Source of the DNA: Lentisphaerota bacterium
Lineage (GTDB): Bacteria > Verrucomicrobiota > Kiritimatiellia > UBA8416 > JAIOPI01
Length of the DNA: 64,000 nt
NCBI GenBank assembly: GCA_021413965.1
Contig: JAIOPI010000023.1
Location: 1 to 64,000, forward strand
Direction: 5' to 3'
Positions 44,121 through 53,664 of the stretch are shown here, in pieces. The translations under genes were made by a program, and so were the position numbers. Positions within the stretch are counted from its first letter, which is position 1. Each line of letters starts with the position of its first letter. Below the pieces are notes generated by a model. The model made no database searches. It saw only the letters and a program-made list of their open reading frames with translations, and was not told the origin of the DNA.

Positions 44121-44615
44121 ATGTCAGACGGCGCAGGGAAAATCCGGTTTCGGTGCCCGGCATGCGGCGGGAAGCTGGCGGGGGACGCGGCGTTGTCGGG
44201 TGCCATCGTGCATTGTCCGCACTGCGCGGCGCCGACCTTCTTTCCGGTGGTGCACGCCGGAGCGTCATCGGGTGGCGAGGTTGTGCCTGAGGCGGTGCTG
44301 GTGGCGGTGGAGTTGAAGGGTCGTTGTCCGGCCTGCAAGGCGCCGTTCCGGGTGGATTCGCGGGCCGTGGGGCGCCGGATTCCTTGCCCGGAGTGCGGGC
44401 GGCGGATGGCGATGCCCGCGGTGCCGCCGCACCCGGAGCGCCTGCCGTCCCCGGGTGGGGGCGTGCCGGTTGAACCGGGGGGTGGGCGCGATGTGGAGGT
44501 TGAGGCCTTGCCGCTGACGGCCGATGAAATTGCGTTCCTAATGGCACCGGTGGCCGTGGACGACGTGGAGCATGATTCGGAAATCGACAATTCGACAGAG
44601 GGCCGTGGCGGCTGA
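44121..44615 (+). CDS. Tandem zinc-ribbon protein
   Basis: A 164-residue protein with two zinc ribbons. The first has FRCPACGGKL and VHCPHCAAPTF; the second has GRCPACKAPFR and IPCPECGRRMA. A Pro/Gly-rich linker follows, then an acidic tail. These MJ0042-type ribbons are common in planctomycete and related proteins of unknown role. It overlaps the next gene, another zinc-ribbon protein, by 44 nt. They could form a complex, perhaps with the neighbouring MinD/ExeA-like ATPases, which is only inference. Confidence 0.65.
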   Translation: MSDGAGKIRFRCPACGGKLAGDAALSGAIVHCPHCAAPTFFPVVHAGASSGGEVVPEAVLVAVELKGRCPACKAPFRVDSRAVGRRIPCPECGRRMAMPAVPPHPERLPSPGGGVPVEPGGGRDVEVEALPLTADEIAFLMAPVAVDDVEHDSEIDNSTEGRGG

Positions 44616-45015
44616 GACGGTTCGGATCGTGTGTCCTGTGTGCGCCGCGCGACTGACCGTGGATCCGACGACGAGCGCCGCGCGCATTCAGTGTTCCCGT
44701 TGCCTCAACACGATCGACATGAAGACCGCGGCCGTGGAATCGTCCGGGGCGGGGGTGACGGTTGTGCCGGCGCCAGAGGCGGTGCGCGAGCCCGCGCCAG
44801 GGGCGTGTGCGGAGGGGGGGGAGGCGGCGGCGCGTCTGGTGCAAATCGCGGCGGAGCGGGACGAGTTGAAGCGGCGGCTGGTGAATGCGGAGTCGATGCT
44901 GGCGGAGGCGGGGCAGGCGTTGGATCGGTTTCGGGAGTTGGAGCGGCGCGTGGATGCGATGGGGGCGGCGTACCTGCAGGCGTTGGCGCGTGTGCGGGAG
45001 CTGGAGGGGCGTTAG
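44572..45015 (+). CDS. Zinc-ribbon coiled-coil protein
   Basis: A 147-residue protein with one zinc ribbon (VCPVCAARL and IQCSRCLNTI) and, after a Pro/Ala-rich linker, a coiled coil from about residue 85 to the end (LVQIAAERDELKRRLVNAES and beyond). Its gene overlaps the tandem-ribbon gene and its end overlaps that of the converging rlmN gene by 4 nt. An adaptor or scaffold role is possible. The start could be the ATG at 44572 or a later codon. Confidence 0.6.
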   Translation: MIRKSTIRQRAVAAETVRIVCPVCAARLTVDPTTSAARIQCSRCLNTIDMKTAAVESSGAGVTVVPAPEAVREPAPGACAEGGEAAARLVQIAAERDELKRRLVNAESMLAEAGQALDRFRELERRVDAMGAAYLQALARVRELEGR

Positions 45016-46073
45016 GAGGCGGGGAGGTCCCGGGCGCGACCGGCCAGCATGCCGCAGGCGGCGTGGATATCGCTGCCACCGCTATAGCGGCGTGCGACGG
45101 GGCACCCGAGCGAGGCGGTCAGCGCGTCGCGGAAGGTATTCAGCTCGTCGTGGGATGGCGGGCGAAAGCGGCCGGTGGGGTCATTCACGTCGATCAGATC
45201 CAGCTTGATGGGCAAGTCGCGGGTGAGGGCGGCGAGTTGTTCGGCGTCCTCGGGGCGGGTGTTAACGCCGGCCATCATGATCCAGGCGAGGGTGACGCGG
45301 CGGCGGGTGGCGCGGTGGTAGTCGCGAAGGGCGTCCATGACATCGGCGGTGGGATAGGCGGCCTCGATGGGGAGAATGGAGCGTCGGGTTGCGGCGTGGG
45401 CAGACGTGAGGGAGACGACGAGGCGGTAGGGGCGGCGCTCCGCGGTGAAGCGCCGGATGCCCGGGACGATGCCGACGGTGGAGATGGTGATGGCTTTTCC
45501 CGCGATGGCGAGGCCGGAAGGTTCGGAGAGAATGCGGGCGGCCTGCATGACGGCGTCGTAGTTCAGCATGGGTTCGCCCATTCCCATGAAGACGACGCCG
45601 CGCACGGGATGGGGTGCATCCTTCTGGATTTTCACGACCTGGTCGACGATTTCCCAGGCGGCGAGGTTGCGGCGGAAGCCAAGGCGTCCGGTGGCGCAGA
45701 AGGCACAGCGCATGGCGCAGCCGACCTGGGAGCTGACGCAGACGATGTACTTGGGGTCCTCGGGGCGGTGGAGCAGCGGGATGCGCACGGCTTCGAAGGG
45801 GTCGGGGCCGTGGCCGCGGAAGAGGTACTTGGCGAAGCCGTCGCGGGGCGAGACGACGTGTTCCAGCAGGGTGAGGTGGGGGACGGACGTGTGGGCATGC
45901 ACGTGGCGCAGGGTGGTGGTGGCAAGGCCGGAAAGGCGCTGGGGAAGGGCATCCGCGCGCATGACCGCCATTTGCAGCCGGCGTGCGGCATGGGGCGACA
46001 CGCCGAGGGGGGCGAGGGCGACATGCAGCTCGTCTGCCGTGAGGTTTTTCAAGAGGGTGGGTTGCGGTGACAC
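45012..46073 (-). CDS. rlmN: 23S rRNA (adenine-2503-C2)-methyltransferase RlmN-like
   Basis: A 353-residue radical SAM enzyme. The cluster motif is C119-AMR-C123-AF-C126, and the two catalytic Cys are at C112 (VCVSSQ) and C340 (AACGMLAG). These match E. coli RlmN C118 and C355. GVVFMGMGEPMLNYD is the family signature. It methylates C2 of A2503 in 23S rRNA and A37 in some tRNAs. The upstream frame is open to 46274 but overlaps the CsgG-like gene, so the GTG at 46073 is preferred; no clear ribosome binding site is seen there. Confidence 0.88.
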   Translation of the reverse strand: MSPQPTLLKNLTADELHVALAPLGVSPHAARRLQMAVMRADALPQRLSGLATTTLRHVHAHTSVPHLTLLEHVVSPRDGFAKYLFRGHGPDPFEAVRIPLLHRPEDPKYIVCVSSQVGCAMRCAFCATGRLGFRRNLAAWEIVDQVVKIQKDAPHPVRGVVFMGMGEPMLNYDAVMQAARILSEPSGLAIAGKAITISTVGIVPGIRRFTAERRPYRLVVSLTSAHAATRRSILPIEAAYPTADVMDALRDYHRATRRRVTLAWIMMAGVNTRPEDAEQLAALTRDLPIKLDLIDVNDPTGRFRPPSHDELNTFRDALTASLGCPVARRYSGGSDIHAACGMLAGRARDLPAS

Positions 46074-46168
46074 GGGCGGAGCGTAGCATGGGCAGGCGGG
46101 GGATGCACGCGCGGGGAATGGGGGCGTCGTGCGGCCATGAGGAATGCGATGCAGTGGCGGACATCGAA

Positions 46169-46197
46169 TTGACGTCTCGCGACGGGAGACATAGACT
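46169..46197 (+). promoter_or_regulatory. Promoter of the CsgG-like gene
   Basis: TTGACG (46169-46174), a 17-nt spacer and TAGACT (46192-46197). Five and four of six bases match. It lies 43 nt before the ATG of the CsgG-like gene, and AAGGAGGG follows at the proper distance from the start. Confidence 0.5.
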
Positions 46198-46239
46198 CGA
46201 CAGCATTGGTGTTGTGAAACGCGTAAGGAGGGAAACAGG

Positions 46240-47172
46240 ATGAAGCAGTTCTCGACGATTTTGGCGGCGGCCATTTTGCTGGCAGGGGCGACGTGCTCAT
46301 TTGGCGACGATGCAGCGAAGGGCGGTCTGCGCTATTCGATCACGGTCACGAAATTTGAAAACCGAGCGGGCTGGAGCGGCCAGTGGGACATTGGCGACGC
46401 CTGGGGCGCGGTGATGACCGATGCGTTGATGGCATCCGGCAAGTTCATCGTGCTGGGCGAGAAGGATATGCGCGCGGAGGCGATGGCCGAGCAGGACATG
46501 GCGGCATCGGGGCGGATGGCGGGCGGCAGCAAGGCACCGAAGACTGGCGTCATGACACCGGCGCAGTTGTTGGTCAAGGGCGACATCACGCACGTGCAGG
46601 ATTCGACGACGGGCGGCGGCGGCGGCATCGGGTTCATGGGCGTGCGCGTCGGCGGGGCGAAGGACACGGCTGAAATCAATGCGACCGTATACATCGTCGA
46701 TTCCTCGACGGGGCAGGTCAAGGCGTCGACCAAGGTGGTTGGCAAGGCCGGGCGCAAGGGGCTGAACCTCGGCTATTCCGGTTCGGCGCTGGGTGGCCTG
46801 ACGGGTGACATGGAAGGCTTTTCGAAGGATAACGTGGGCAAGGCGACGGCGGACGCGGTTGCGCAGGCCGTCGAGTTTCTGACGAAGCAGTTGGATTCCA
46901 TCACGTGGCAGGGCTCGGTGGTCTCGGCGAACAACGGCAAGATCATCATCAATCGCGGCAGCCGCGAGGGCGTGGCGGAGGGGCAGTCGTTCATCGTGGG
47001 CGAGTCCGAGGAAGTGCGGGATCCTGACACGGGCGAGTTGCTGGATCAATCGGTGAACAAAGTGGCCGCCATCACGGTCAAGACGGTGAAAGAGAAGATT
47101 TCGATCTGCGAGGCGACCGAGGGTGGCGACCGTGTGCGCCCGTCGATGGTTGTTCAGCCTGCCGTGGAGTAA
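46240..47172 (+). CDS. CsgG-like exported protein
   Basis: A 310-residue protein with a signal peptide (MKQFSTILAAAILLAGATCS). A CsgG-like core follows: RYSITVTKFENRAGWSGQW, DIGDAWGAVMTDALM, KFIVLGEKDM and the TPAQLLVKGDITHVQ strand. The Cys near residue 19 may be lipidated. A C-terminal beta domain (SVVSANNGKIIINRGSREGV) resembles FlgT-like ends. CsgG-family proteins form outer-membrane channels or report on envelope components. The gene has its own promoter and stands alone. Confidence 0.75.
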   Translation: MKQFSTILAAAILLAGATCSFGDDAAKGGLRYSITVTKFENRAGWSGQWDIGDAWGAVMTDALMASGKFIVLGEKDMRAEAMAEQDMAASGRMAGGSKAPKTGVMTPAQLLVKGDITHVQDSTTGGGGGIGFMGVRVGGAKDTAEINATVYIVDSSTGQVKASTKVVGKAGRKGLNLGYSGSALGGLTGDMEGFSKDNVGKATADAVAQAVEFLTKQLDSITWQGSVVSANNGKIIINRGSREGVAEGQSFIVGESEEVRDPDTGELLDQSVNKVAAITVKTVKEKISICEATEGGDRVRPSMVVQPAVE

Positions 47173-47253
47173 GGCGGTTGACGAAGCGGCATGTCGTTTG
47201 CGGCTCACGCGTACGGCGAATGCCCGGCGCGGCGCGAGGCCGAGCGCAGTGGC

Positions 47254-48192
47254 TTAGCCGGCGGTGCTGAGGGCCGCGCGCCAGGCCGTCATGAGCAGGG
47301 CGAGGGCCGCGAGTTCGAGGGCGTGCTGGCACCAGTCGGGTAAGACGGTGCCAGGCGCCGAGGGCGCATGGGCCAGGCGGTGCAGGATCGCGGCACCAGC
47401 GCCGAGGATGGCGCCGCCAAGGAGGCCCAGGGCGTGGGCGGCAAAGTCGGTGCCTGGGCCGGTGCCGAGGATGGCGAGAAGCGCGATTCCGGCACCGACG
47501 GGCAAGGCGATGCGCCCGGCAACGGGCCGCGCGAAATTCCAGCGGAAACCCAGTTCGGTGGCGCGGTGTGCCGCGAGCAGGCCGAGGGCGGCAAAGGCCG
47601 CGGTCGAAGCCCCGACGCTGACCGATCCGTGGGGAAACAGCTTCGCCTCCACGCCATTCGCCATGATGGACGCGGCCAGGATGGCCATCCACGCCACACC
47701 ACTTCCCAGGAGCCGGCAAGCGGCGTGACCGAGCAGCAGGAGGCTGCAGAGGTTCGCGACGAGGTGCGCGGCATCGGCGTGGATGGTCAACGCCGTGGCG
47801 AGCCGCCACAGTTGGCCGGCGTTGACGCTTTCCGGATCCATGGCGGCGGTGCGGAGGATGTGGTTGCCGGCGCTGTAGGGGCCGAGCCAGGCGTAGAAGG
47901 CAATCAGCAGGCCGGCGACCCAGACCGGCGACCAGCTTGCGGGCGTGGAGGGGGGGGCTGGCGGTTCCGGGAGGGGGCGTGGCGGCCAGCCGCGATTGTC
48001 GGCTTCGTAGGCGTCGATTTCCCGTTGGGCATCAGCGGCGTGCGTGACCGGCAGATGGATGATCCAACCGGAATCGGTGAGTGAGAGCCGGTAGTCGAAG
48101 CCGGCGGCCGCGAGGGCGAGAATCCATTCCTGTGTTTTCTCTGCGCTGGGAGCGGGGATAACGATTTCGGCGTTGGGTTCAGGGCTGGGCAT
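47254..48192 (-). CDS. Rhomboid family intramembrane protease
   Basis: A 312-residue protein. Its first 85 residues are soluble (EKTQEWILALAAAGFDYRLS), followed by a six-helix membrane domain. The catalytic dyad is Ser196 (VSVGASTAAFAALG) and His253 (DFAAHALGLLGG). The HADAAHLVANL segment in the second helix is typical. The ATG at 48192 is preferred over one at 48234. It would cleave membrane proteins within or near a transmembrane segment. It lies after the kinase-like gene on the same strand; a functional link is not evident. Confidence 0.85.
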   Translation of the reverse strand: MPSPEPNAEIVIPAPSAEKTQEWILALAAAGFDYRLSLTDSGWIIHLPVTHAADAQREIDAYEADNRGWPPRPLPEPPAPPSTPASWSPVWVAGLLIAFYAWLGPYSAGNHILRTAAMDPESVNAGQLWRLATALTIHADAAHLVANLCSLLLLGHAACRLLGSGVAWMAILAASIMANGVEAKLFPHGSVSVGASTAAFAALGLLAAHRATELGFRWNFARPVAGRIALPVGAGIALLAILGTGPGTDFAAHALGLLGGAILGAGAAILHRLAHAPSAPGTVLPDWCQHALELAALALLMTAWRAALSTAG

Positions 48193-48271
48193 GGTCGTGA
48201 TCCACCGGGATGGTACCGCAACGGCGTGGGACATGGGAGACTGGAACCTGGGAGCCTGTAGCCGGCGGCGG

Positions 48272-49933
48272 TCACGCGCCGGTCTGGTGGAGCAGCTCGA
48301 AGTTGCAGATGCGCGCCTGGGGGATGCCGTGGGGGTCGCGGATGAGTCGATTGACGGCGTCGAGGACGACGAGGATGTGATTGCCGCGCAGGTTCAGGTC
48401 GGTGACGCCGACGACGGCGAGGCGGTGCCGCATTTGCAGCATGAGGGCCAGGTAGGATTCGCGGGAGAGCATGCCTTCGCGCATGGCTTGCAGGGCTGAG
48501 ATGGACCGGTAGTGCTCGCGGTCCTCGGCGGCCAGCATCTCATCCGGCTTGTTCCAGTAGCCCCAGATGACGATATAGTCGCGATCGGGGCGGAGCACGG
48601 GGCGGCCGTCTGGCAGGAGCAGGTCGCGGTGCGTGATGTAGCGGCTGTTATCCCGCAGGTGGGGTGGCGGGGGCACGGCCTGCCCGGTGAGGTAAATGGC
48701 CCGCGGGTAGGTGGCGTGGATCCCGGCCGAGGTGAGGTGGATGGCCAGGGCGACTTCCTCGAAGGGGCTGTTGTAGCCGAACTCCAGAATCTTGCGTTCC
48801 TCGTCCAGGAACGGATCCATGTCAGGGCGCTGGCCGACGCGCGACTGCTTCCACACGAGTTGAATACTGTCCTTGGTGACGGTCCGGAATATTTCGTCGT
48901 TATGGGACAGCCGCTCGCGCGGGGCACGCTCCCAGCGTTCGGGCAGGAAGTAGTCGAAGAGCGAGGGATCGCGGCCGACCACCCAGAGTTCGCCGCCGGT
49001 GCTTTCGGCCGGACCGTAGATGTAGTCGACGCCGAGGACGGTGACGGCGCGCAGTGGCTCAGGCGGCTGGGCGACGGGCGGCGTGTCAAAGCGATGGGCC
49101 TGACGTTGGAGGTAGGCGTGGCGGCGGGCGCGTTTGACGACCGCTTCGCGTTCGGGTGTGCGGGCGAGGAGTTCGAAATCGATGACAGCATGGGGGATGC
49201 GTCCCTGGCGGTCGCGCAGGACGCTGCCATCCGGCTGGACGCGGACGATGACGTGTTGTGGCTTGCGGTCGAGGACGCGAAAGCCTTTGCGCTGCATGTC
49301 GGATTCGACGGCGAGGGTGAGGTTGACGGCTTCGGGTTCCGTGAGGGCGCCGAGGCGGCAGGCTTCGGCCGCGTCGACGCCCTTGATCCATTCGTAGATC
49401 ACGGCGTAGGAGCGGAAGAGATCCAGTTCCACGGATGTGTGCGTGCGAAGCTTGGCCTCCATACGATGGTCTTTGCGGGCGGTTTGCCAGGGTTCCAGCC
49501 GGGCGCCTGGCACATAGATGGCGAGGGGCTTATGGGTGAGAATGACGCCGGGGGACTCGTGGCGCGTGTTGCGCATTTCCATGACGAGCGCGAATTCCTC
49601 GAAGGGGCTGTTGAATTCCGCCATGAGGAGGACGTCGTCGTGCTCAGCGCCGGGGATATCCTGGCCCATGCGGTTCCACTTCAGGACGATTTCCTTCTGG
49701 TGGCCGTGCACGGGTTTGGTTCGGACGCGGTAGATGTTGCTGGTGGACCCGGAGCCGGACAGCATCCCGGACAGGATCACGGCGTTGTCGCGGAACCAGG
49801 CCTGGTCGAGCCAGAAGTTCTCGGGCATGAGGCATTCGAGGAAGGGCAGGCCATAGGCGGTGACGTAGAGGTCATCCCCGTCGGGCAGGTTGACATGCGA
49901 GTAAGTGACGCCGAATATGGTTTCCCGTTTCAT
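48272..49933 (-). CDS. Tandemly duplicated protein-kinase-like protein
   Basis: A 553-residue protein with two related halves. FNSPFEEFALVMEM (107-120) and YNSPFEEVALAIHL (387-400) match, 280 residues apart, and each is preceded by a Lys-bearing strand (IVLKWNR near 85; QLVWKQSR near 358-365). The first half has VLDRKPQHVIV (220-230) and VIDFELL (250-256), resembling a kinase catalytic loop and metal-binding DFG-type segment. The second half keeps NHILVV and CNFELL. In both, key residues differ from active kinases, so it may be a pseudokinase or an atypical kinase. The family is not recognised by name. Confidence 0.6.
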   Translation of the reverse strand: MKRETIFGVTYSHVNLPDGDDLYVTAYGLPFLECLMPENFWLDQAWFRDNAVILSGMLSGSGSTSNIYRVRTKPVHGHQKEIVLKWNRMGQDIPGAEHDDVLLMAEFNSPFEEFALVMEMRNTRHESPGVILTHKPLAIYVPGARLEPWQTARKDHRMEAKLRTHTSVELDLFRSYAVIYEWIKGVDAAEACRLGALTEPEAVNLTLAVESDMQRKGFRVLDRKPQHVIVRVQPDGSVLRDRQGRIPHAVIDFELLARTPEREAVVKRARRHAYLQRQAHRFDTPPVAQPPEPLRAVTVLGVDYIYGPAESTGGELWVVGRDPSLFDYFLPERWERAPRERLSHNDEIFRTVTKDSIQLVWKQSRVGQRPDMDPFLDEERKILEFGYNSPFEEVALAIHLTSAGIHATYPRAIYLTGQAVPPPPHLRDNSRYITHRDLLLPDGRPVLRPDRDYIVIWGYWNKPDEMLAAEDREHYRSISALQAMREGMLSRESYLALMLQMRHRLAVVGVTDLNLRGNHILVVLDAVNRLIRDPHGIPQARICNFELLHQTGA

Positions 49934-50133
49934 CGCCGATGCACGACTGGTCGACTATAGCTGATGGCGGCGGGAAGGGGAACGATTGTTGGAGGGGTTC
50001 CGTTGGCGGCATGATGCGGATCAGATGGCCTTGCACCGGCCAAATATGGGGGCAAGAGGCGCGGGGTGAATTGACGTCGTCGTGCCCACGTGTTGTAATA
50101 CCCGTTTGCACAGGCGGGTAAAACCGGTTCGGA

Positions 50134-53100
50134 ATGCTCATGCCAGTTGAACCCACATCACTGACCCGCGTGTTGGCCCAGGCGTTCACGGCGACGAGTC
50201 GCAGCCGGGGCGAGCGGTATGCCGAGCAGGGGCGCGTGAAGGATCTCGTGGGCGACGACCGGCTGGCGACCGCCATGGTCAGCGGCGGCCGCCTTTACGA
50301 CGTCAGCATTGAAGCCACGGATGAGGGCCAGGTGACGTTCACCTGCGACTGTCCGTACTACGCGTCGACAGGTCCCTGCAAGCATTTGTGGGCCGTGATT
50401 GTAAAGGCCGAGGAGGAGGGCCTGCTCGGGGCCGCGGCGCAGGCGGCGTCGGTGAGCATAGAGTCGGCGCGCCCGGAGGACGCCGGGATTGACGACGGGC
50501 TTGAGGAGCGATTCCCGGTGCCGGCGTTTCCGGCCGCGCACGTGCATCCGACATGGAGCGGTGCGGCGGCGCGCGGGCTCCCCTGGAAGGAGGCGTTGGC
50601 CCGTGTGCAAACGCTGCAGAGCGCGGTTCCGGCGCGACCGGCCGTTGGGCGTGAGCGCGAGGAGCCGATTCTATACGCCATCGATATCGAGGCGACGCTG
50701 GCCAACAATGCCATGACGGTGCGCCTGCTGACGCGTTACCGGAAGAAGAACGGTCTGTGGTCGAAGCTGAAAGCGCGGCCGATCAACCATACGTCGCTGG
50801 CCACGATGCAGGACCCGTTGGATCGCGACCTGTTGCCGCGCCTGCTGGGGGCGATGCCGGGGCAGGGCTATTACTACGGCTACGCGAGCGGCGGGGCGCA
50901 GTTTCGCCTGGTTGGGCTGCTGCAGGATCAGGTGCTGATACCGGCATGTGAGGCGGCGCGGCTATACCTGCTGGACGGGGAGGGTGAACTGACGGGCCCC
51001 CTGCGATTCGAACCGGATCGCGCCTACGGGCTGGAACTGTCGATGGCGCTGGCGGCGGACGGGCGCGGGTATGAAGTCACGGGCGTTCTGGCGGCGGATG
51101 GGGTGCGCGAGCCGGTGGCCAGTCCGCTGTTGATTCTGGCGGGCGGCTGGATTTTCTGGACTGACCGCCTGGCGCGGTTGCGTGACGACGGGGTGTTTCC
51201 GTGGATCACGCTGCTGCGGGAGCAGGGGCGGGTGCGGGTGCCGCAGACCAAGCGACTGGACTTCCTGGCGGGCGTGATGCAGTGCCCGGCGGTCCCGAGT
51301 CTTCAGCTGCCGCCGGAACTGCGCTACGAGGAGGTGCGACTGACGCCGCGACCGCGCCTGGCGGTGCGCCCGTCGACGAATCCGTGGCAGGACGGGTTGC
51401 TGCAGGCCCGGCTGTCGTTCCTGTATGGGGACCATGAGGTCGGGGCGGGGGTCAGCGGTGTGGGGATGTTGCTCGAGGGGGAACCGCCGCGGCTGCTGAC
51501 GCGCGATGCGGCGGCGGAGCAGGCGGCGAGGGACCGGCTGCGCGGGTTTGGTGCGCGGAGCGCGGAGGATGGGTACGCGGTCCCGCGGGGTGACTACGAC
51601 CTGCTGGTGCCGGTGCGGGACTTTGCCCGGGCGGTACGATCGCTGGTGGCCGAGAACTGGCGCGTGGAGGCGTCGGGCAAGCTGTATCGTCAGTCGGTGG
51701 GCGTCAAGATGCACGTGGCGGCAGGCATCGATTGGTTTGAGTTGCAGGGCGAGGTGGCCTTTGAGGGCCGGACGGTGTCGATGCCGGCGTTGCTGGCGAC
51801 GTTGCGCAAGGGCGAGCAGATGGTGACGCTTGACGACGGCACGTTCGGGGTCATTCCGGAGTCCTGGCTGGAGCGCTACGCGCCGATTGCCGCGCTTGGC
51901 CGTCGCGACGGGGACCAGGTGAAGTTCTCGCTGGCGCAGACGGGGCTGCTCGACGCGCTGCTTGCGGCACAGCCGGAAGCGACGTGCGATGAAGCCTTCG
52001 AGCAGGCGCGGACGGCGCTGCGGGGATTCGAGCGTATTGAGCCGCTCAAGGCGGGTGCGTTGTTCGTGGGCACGCTGCGCCCGTACCAGGAGGACGGGCT
52101 GGGCTGGATGAAATTCCTGCGGGATTTCGGGATGGGGGGGTGCCTGGCGGACGACATGGGGCTGGGCAAGACCGTGCAGGTGCTCGCCATGCTGGCGGGG
52201 CGGCGCCGCGCCGCGGCCGCGGGGGACGGCGGGCTGCCGGGAGACGCGGTGGGGCCGGCGCTGGTGGTGGCGCCGCGCTCGTTGATTTTCAACTGGCATC
52301 GCGAAGCCACGCGATTCAGTCCCGCGTTGCGGGTGCTGGATTACACGGGCACGGGGCGGCATGCCGCGGCCGATGACATCCGGTCATACGACCTGATGCT
52401 GACGACATACGGGACGTTGAGGCGCGACATCACGGTGCTGAAGGACGTGGTGTTTGACTATGTCATTCTGGACGAGGCGCAGTCCGTCAAGAATGCGAGC
52501 ACGAACGCGGCCAAGGCGGTGCGGCTGTTGAACGGCCGGCACCGGCTGGCGCTGAGCGGCACGCCGATCGAGAATCACCTTGGGGAATTGTGGAGCCTGT
52601 TTGAGTTCCTGAATCCGGGCATGCTGGGCACGGCGGCGGTGTTTCAGGCGGGGCTGGCGCGGAATAGCGAGGATGCGGAAGCGCGCGGGCTCCTGAGCCG
52701 GGCGCTGCGTCCGTTCATCCTGCGCCGCACGAAGCGCCAGGTGGCGCGTGATCTGCCGGACAAGACCGAGGAGACCCTGTACTGCGAGCTGGAGCCGCCG
52801 CAGCGCAAGCTTTACGACGAGTTGCGGGACTATTATCGCGAGTCACTGCTCCGGCATGCGGACGCGAAGGGCATGCGCAAGGTGACGATGCACGTGCTGG
52901 AGGCCCTGCTGCGGCTGCGCCAGGCCGCCTGCCACACGGGGCTTCTGAGCAAGGCGCATCCGGGGCCGACTCACAGCGCGAAGTTCGACACCTTGCTGCC
53001 ACAGCTGGCCGAGGTGGTGGAGGAGGGGCACAAGGCGCTGGTGTTCTCCCAGTTCACCGAGTTGCTCAGGTTGTTGCGCGGCCGGCTGGATGCCGAGGGG

Positions 53101-53481
53101 CAGGTCTACGAGTACCTGGATGGGAAGACGCGCGACCGCGAGGCGCGGGTGACGCGCTTTCAGAACGATCCGGCCTGCAAGCTGTTCCTGGTGAGCCTCA
53201 AGGCCGGCGGACTGGGGTTGAACCTGACGGCGGCGGAGTACGTGTTTCTGCTGGATCCGTGGTGGAATCCGGCGGTGGAGGCGCAGGCCATCGACCGCAC
53301 GCACCGCATCGGGCAGACCCAGCCGGTGTTCGCGTACCGGTTGATCGCGCGCGACACGGTGGAAGAGCGCATCCTCGAGCTGCAGCGGACCAAGCGCGAC
53401 CTGGCCGATTCGATCATTACGGCCGACAACAGCCTGATCCGCAACCTGAAGCGGGAAGACCTGGAGCTGTTGCTGAGCTAG
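50134..53481 (+). CDS. SNF2 family helicase with SWIM zinc finger
   Basis: A 1115-residue protein. A SWIM finger near the N-terminus (C71-D-C73 to C82-K-H84) is followed by a long middle domain. The SNF2 helicase core has LADDMGLGKTVQVL (about 670-683), LDEAQSVKN (about 777-785), SGTPIENHLGELWSLFEFL, and DPWWNPAVEAQAIDRTHRIG in the C-terminal lobe. The arrangement is that of bacterial HepA/SWIM-SNF2 proteins. It would remodel protein-DNA or RNA polymerase complexes; the exact role is unknown. It lies on the chromosome, distant from the element's helicase. Confidence 0.88.
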   Translation: MLMPVEPTSLTRVLAQAFTATSRSRGERYAEQGRVKDLVGDDRLATAMVSGGRLYDVSIEATDEGQVTFTCDCPYYASTGPCKHLWAVIVKAEEEGLLGAAAQAASVSIESARPEDAGIDDGLEERFPVPAFPAAHVHPTWSGAAARGLPWKEALARVQTLQSAVPARPAVGREREEPILYAIDIEATLANNAMTVRLLTRYRKKNGLWSKLKARPINHTSLATMQDPLDRDLLPRLLGAMPGQGYYYGYASGGAQFRLVGLLQDQVLIPACEAARLYLLDGEGELTGPLRFEPDRAYGLELSMALAADGRGYEVTGVLAADGVREPVASPLLILAGGWIFWTDRLARLRDDGVFPWITLLREQGRVRVPQTKRLDFLAGVMQCPAVPSLQLPPELRYEEVRLTPRPRLAVRPSTNPWQDGLLQARLSFLYGDHEVGAGVSGVGMLLEGEPPRLLTRDAAAEQAARDRLRGFGARSAEDGYAVPRGDYDLLVPVRDFARAVRSLVAENWRVEASGKLYRQSVGVKMHVAAGIDWFELQGEVAFEGRTVSMPALLATLRKGEQMVTLDDGTFGVIPESWLERYAPIAALGRRDGDQVKFSLAQTGLLDALLAAQPEATCDEAFEQARTALRGFERIEPLKAGALFVGTLRPYQEDGLGWMKFLRDFGMGGCLADDMGLGKTVQVLAMLAGRRRAAAAGDGGLPGDAVGPALVVAPRSLIFNWHREATRFSPALRVLDYTGTGRHAAADDIRSYDLMLTTYGTLRRDITVLKDVVFDYVILDEAQSVKNASTNAAKAVRLLNGRHRLALSGTPIENHLGELWSLFEFLNPGMLGTAAVFQAGLARNSEDAEARGLLSRALRPFILRRTKRQVARDLPDKTEETLYCELEPPQRKLYDELRDYYRESLLRHADAKGMRKVTMHVLEALLRLRQAACHTGLLSKAHPGPTHSAKFDTLLPQLAEVVEEGHKALVFSQFTELLRLLRGRLDAEGQVYEYLDGKTRDREARVTRFQNDPACKLFLVSLKAGGLGLNLTAAEYVFLLDPWWNPAVEAQAIDRTHRIGQTQPVFAYRLIARDTVEERILELQRTKRDLADSIITADNSLIRNLKREDLELLLS

Positions 53482-53598
53482 GGGCCTGTCGGGCTTCGGC
53501 ATCGGCTTCGCCTCGCCTGCCCCCGGCAGGCTCCTCATGATGTGGGATTGTCGGTGCGCCCGGCGCGCGAGACAGATCCGTGCCAGGTTTTGGGGGGC

Positions 53599-53627
53599 TT
53601 GCGCGTGGGGGGTGTAAATAGTATAGT
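53599..53627 (+). promoter_or_regulatory. Promoter of the GH57 gene
   Basis: TTGCGC (53599-53604), a 17-nt spacer and TATAGT (53622-53627, five of six). It lies in a local AT-rich patch 37 nt before the ATG. Confidence 0.55.
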
Positions 53628-53664
53628 ATAGACCTAGGCTGTATTTGCCTTGAAGGGGGCCGGA

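Noticed and set aside
44631..46070. 479-codon plus-strand frame, Gly-rich
   Set aside because: It overlaps the zinc-ribbon gene and the whole rlmN gene and is a Gly/Ala/Asp-rich shadow.
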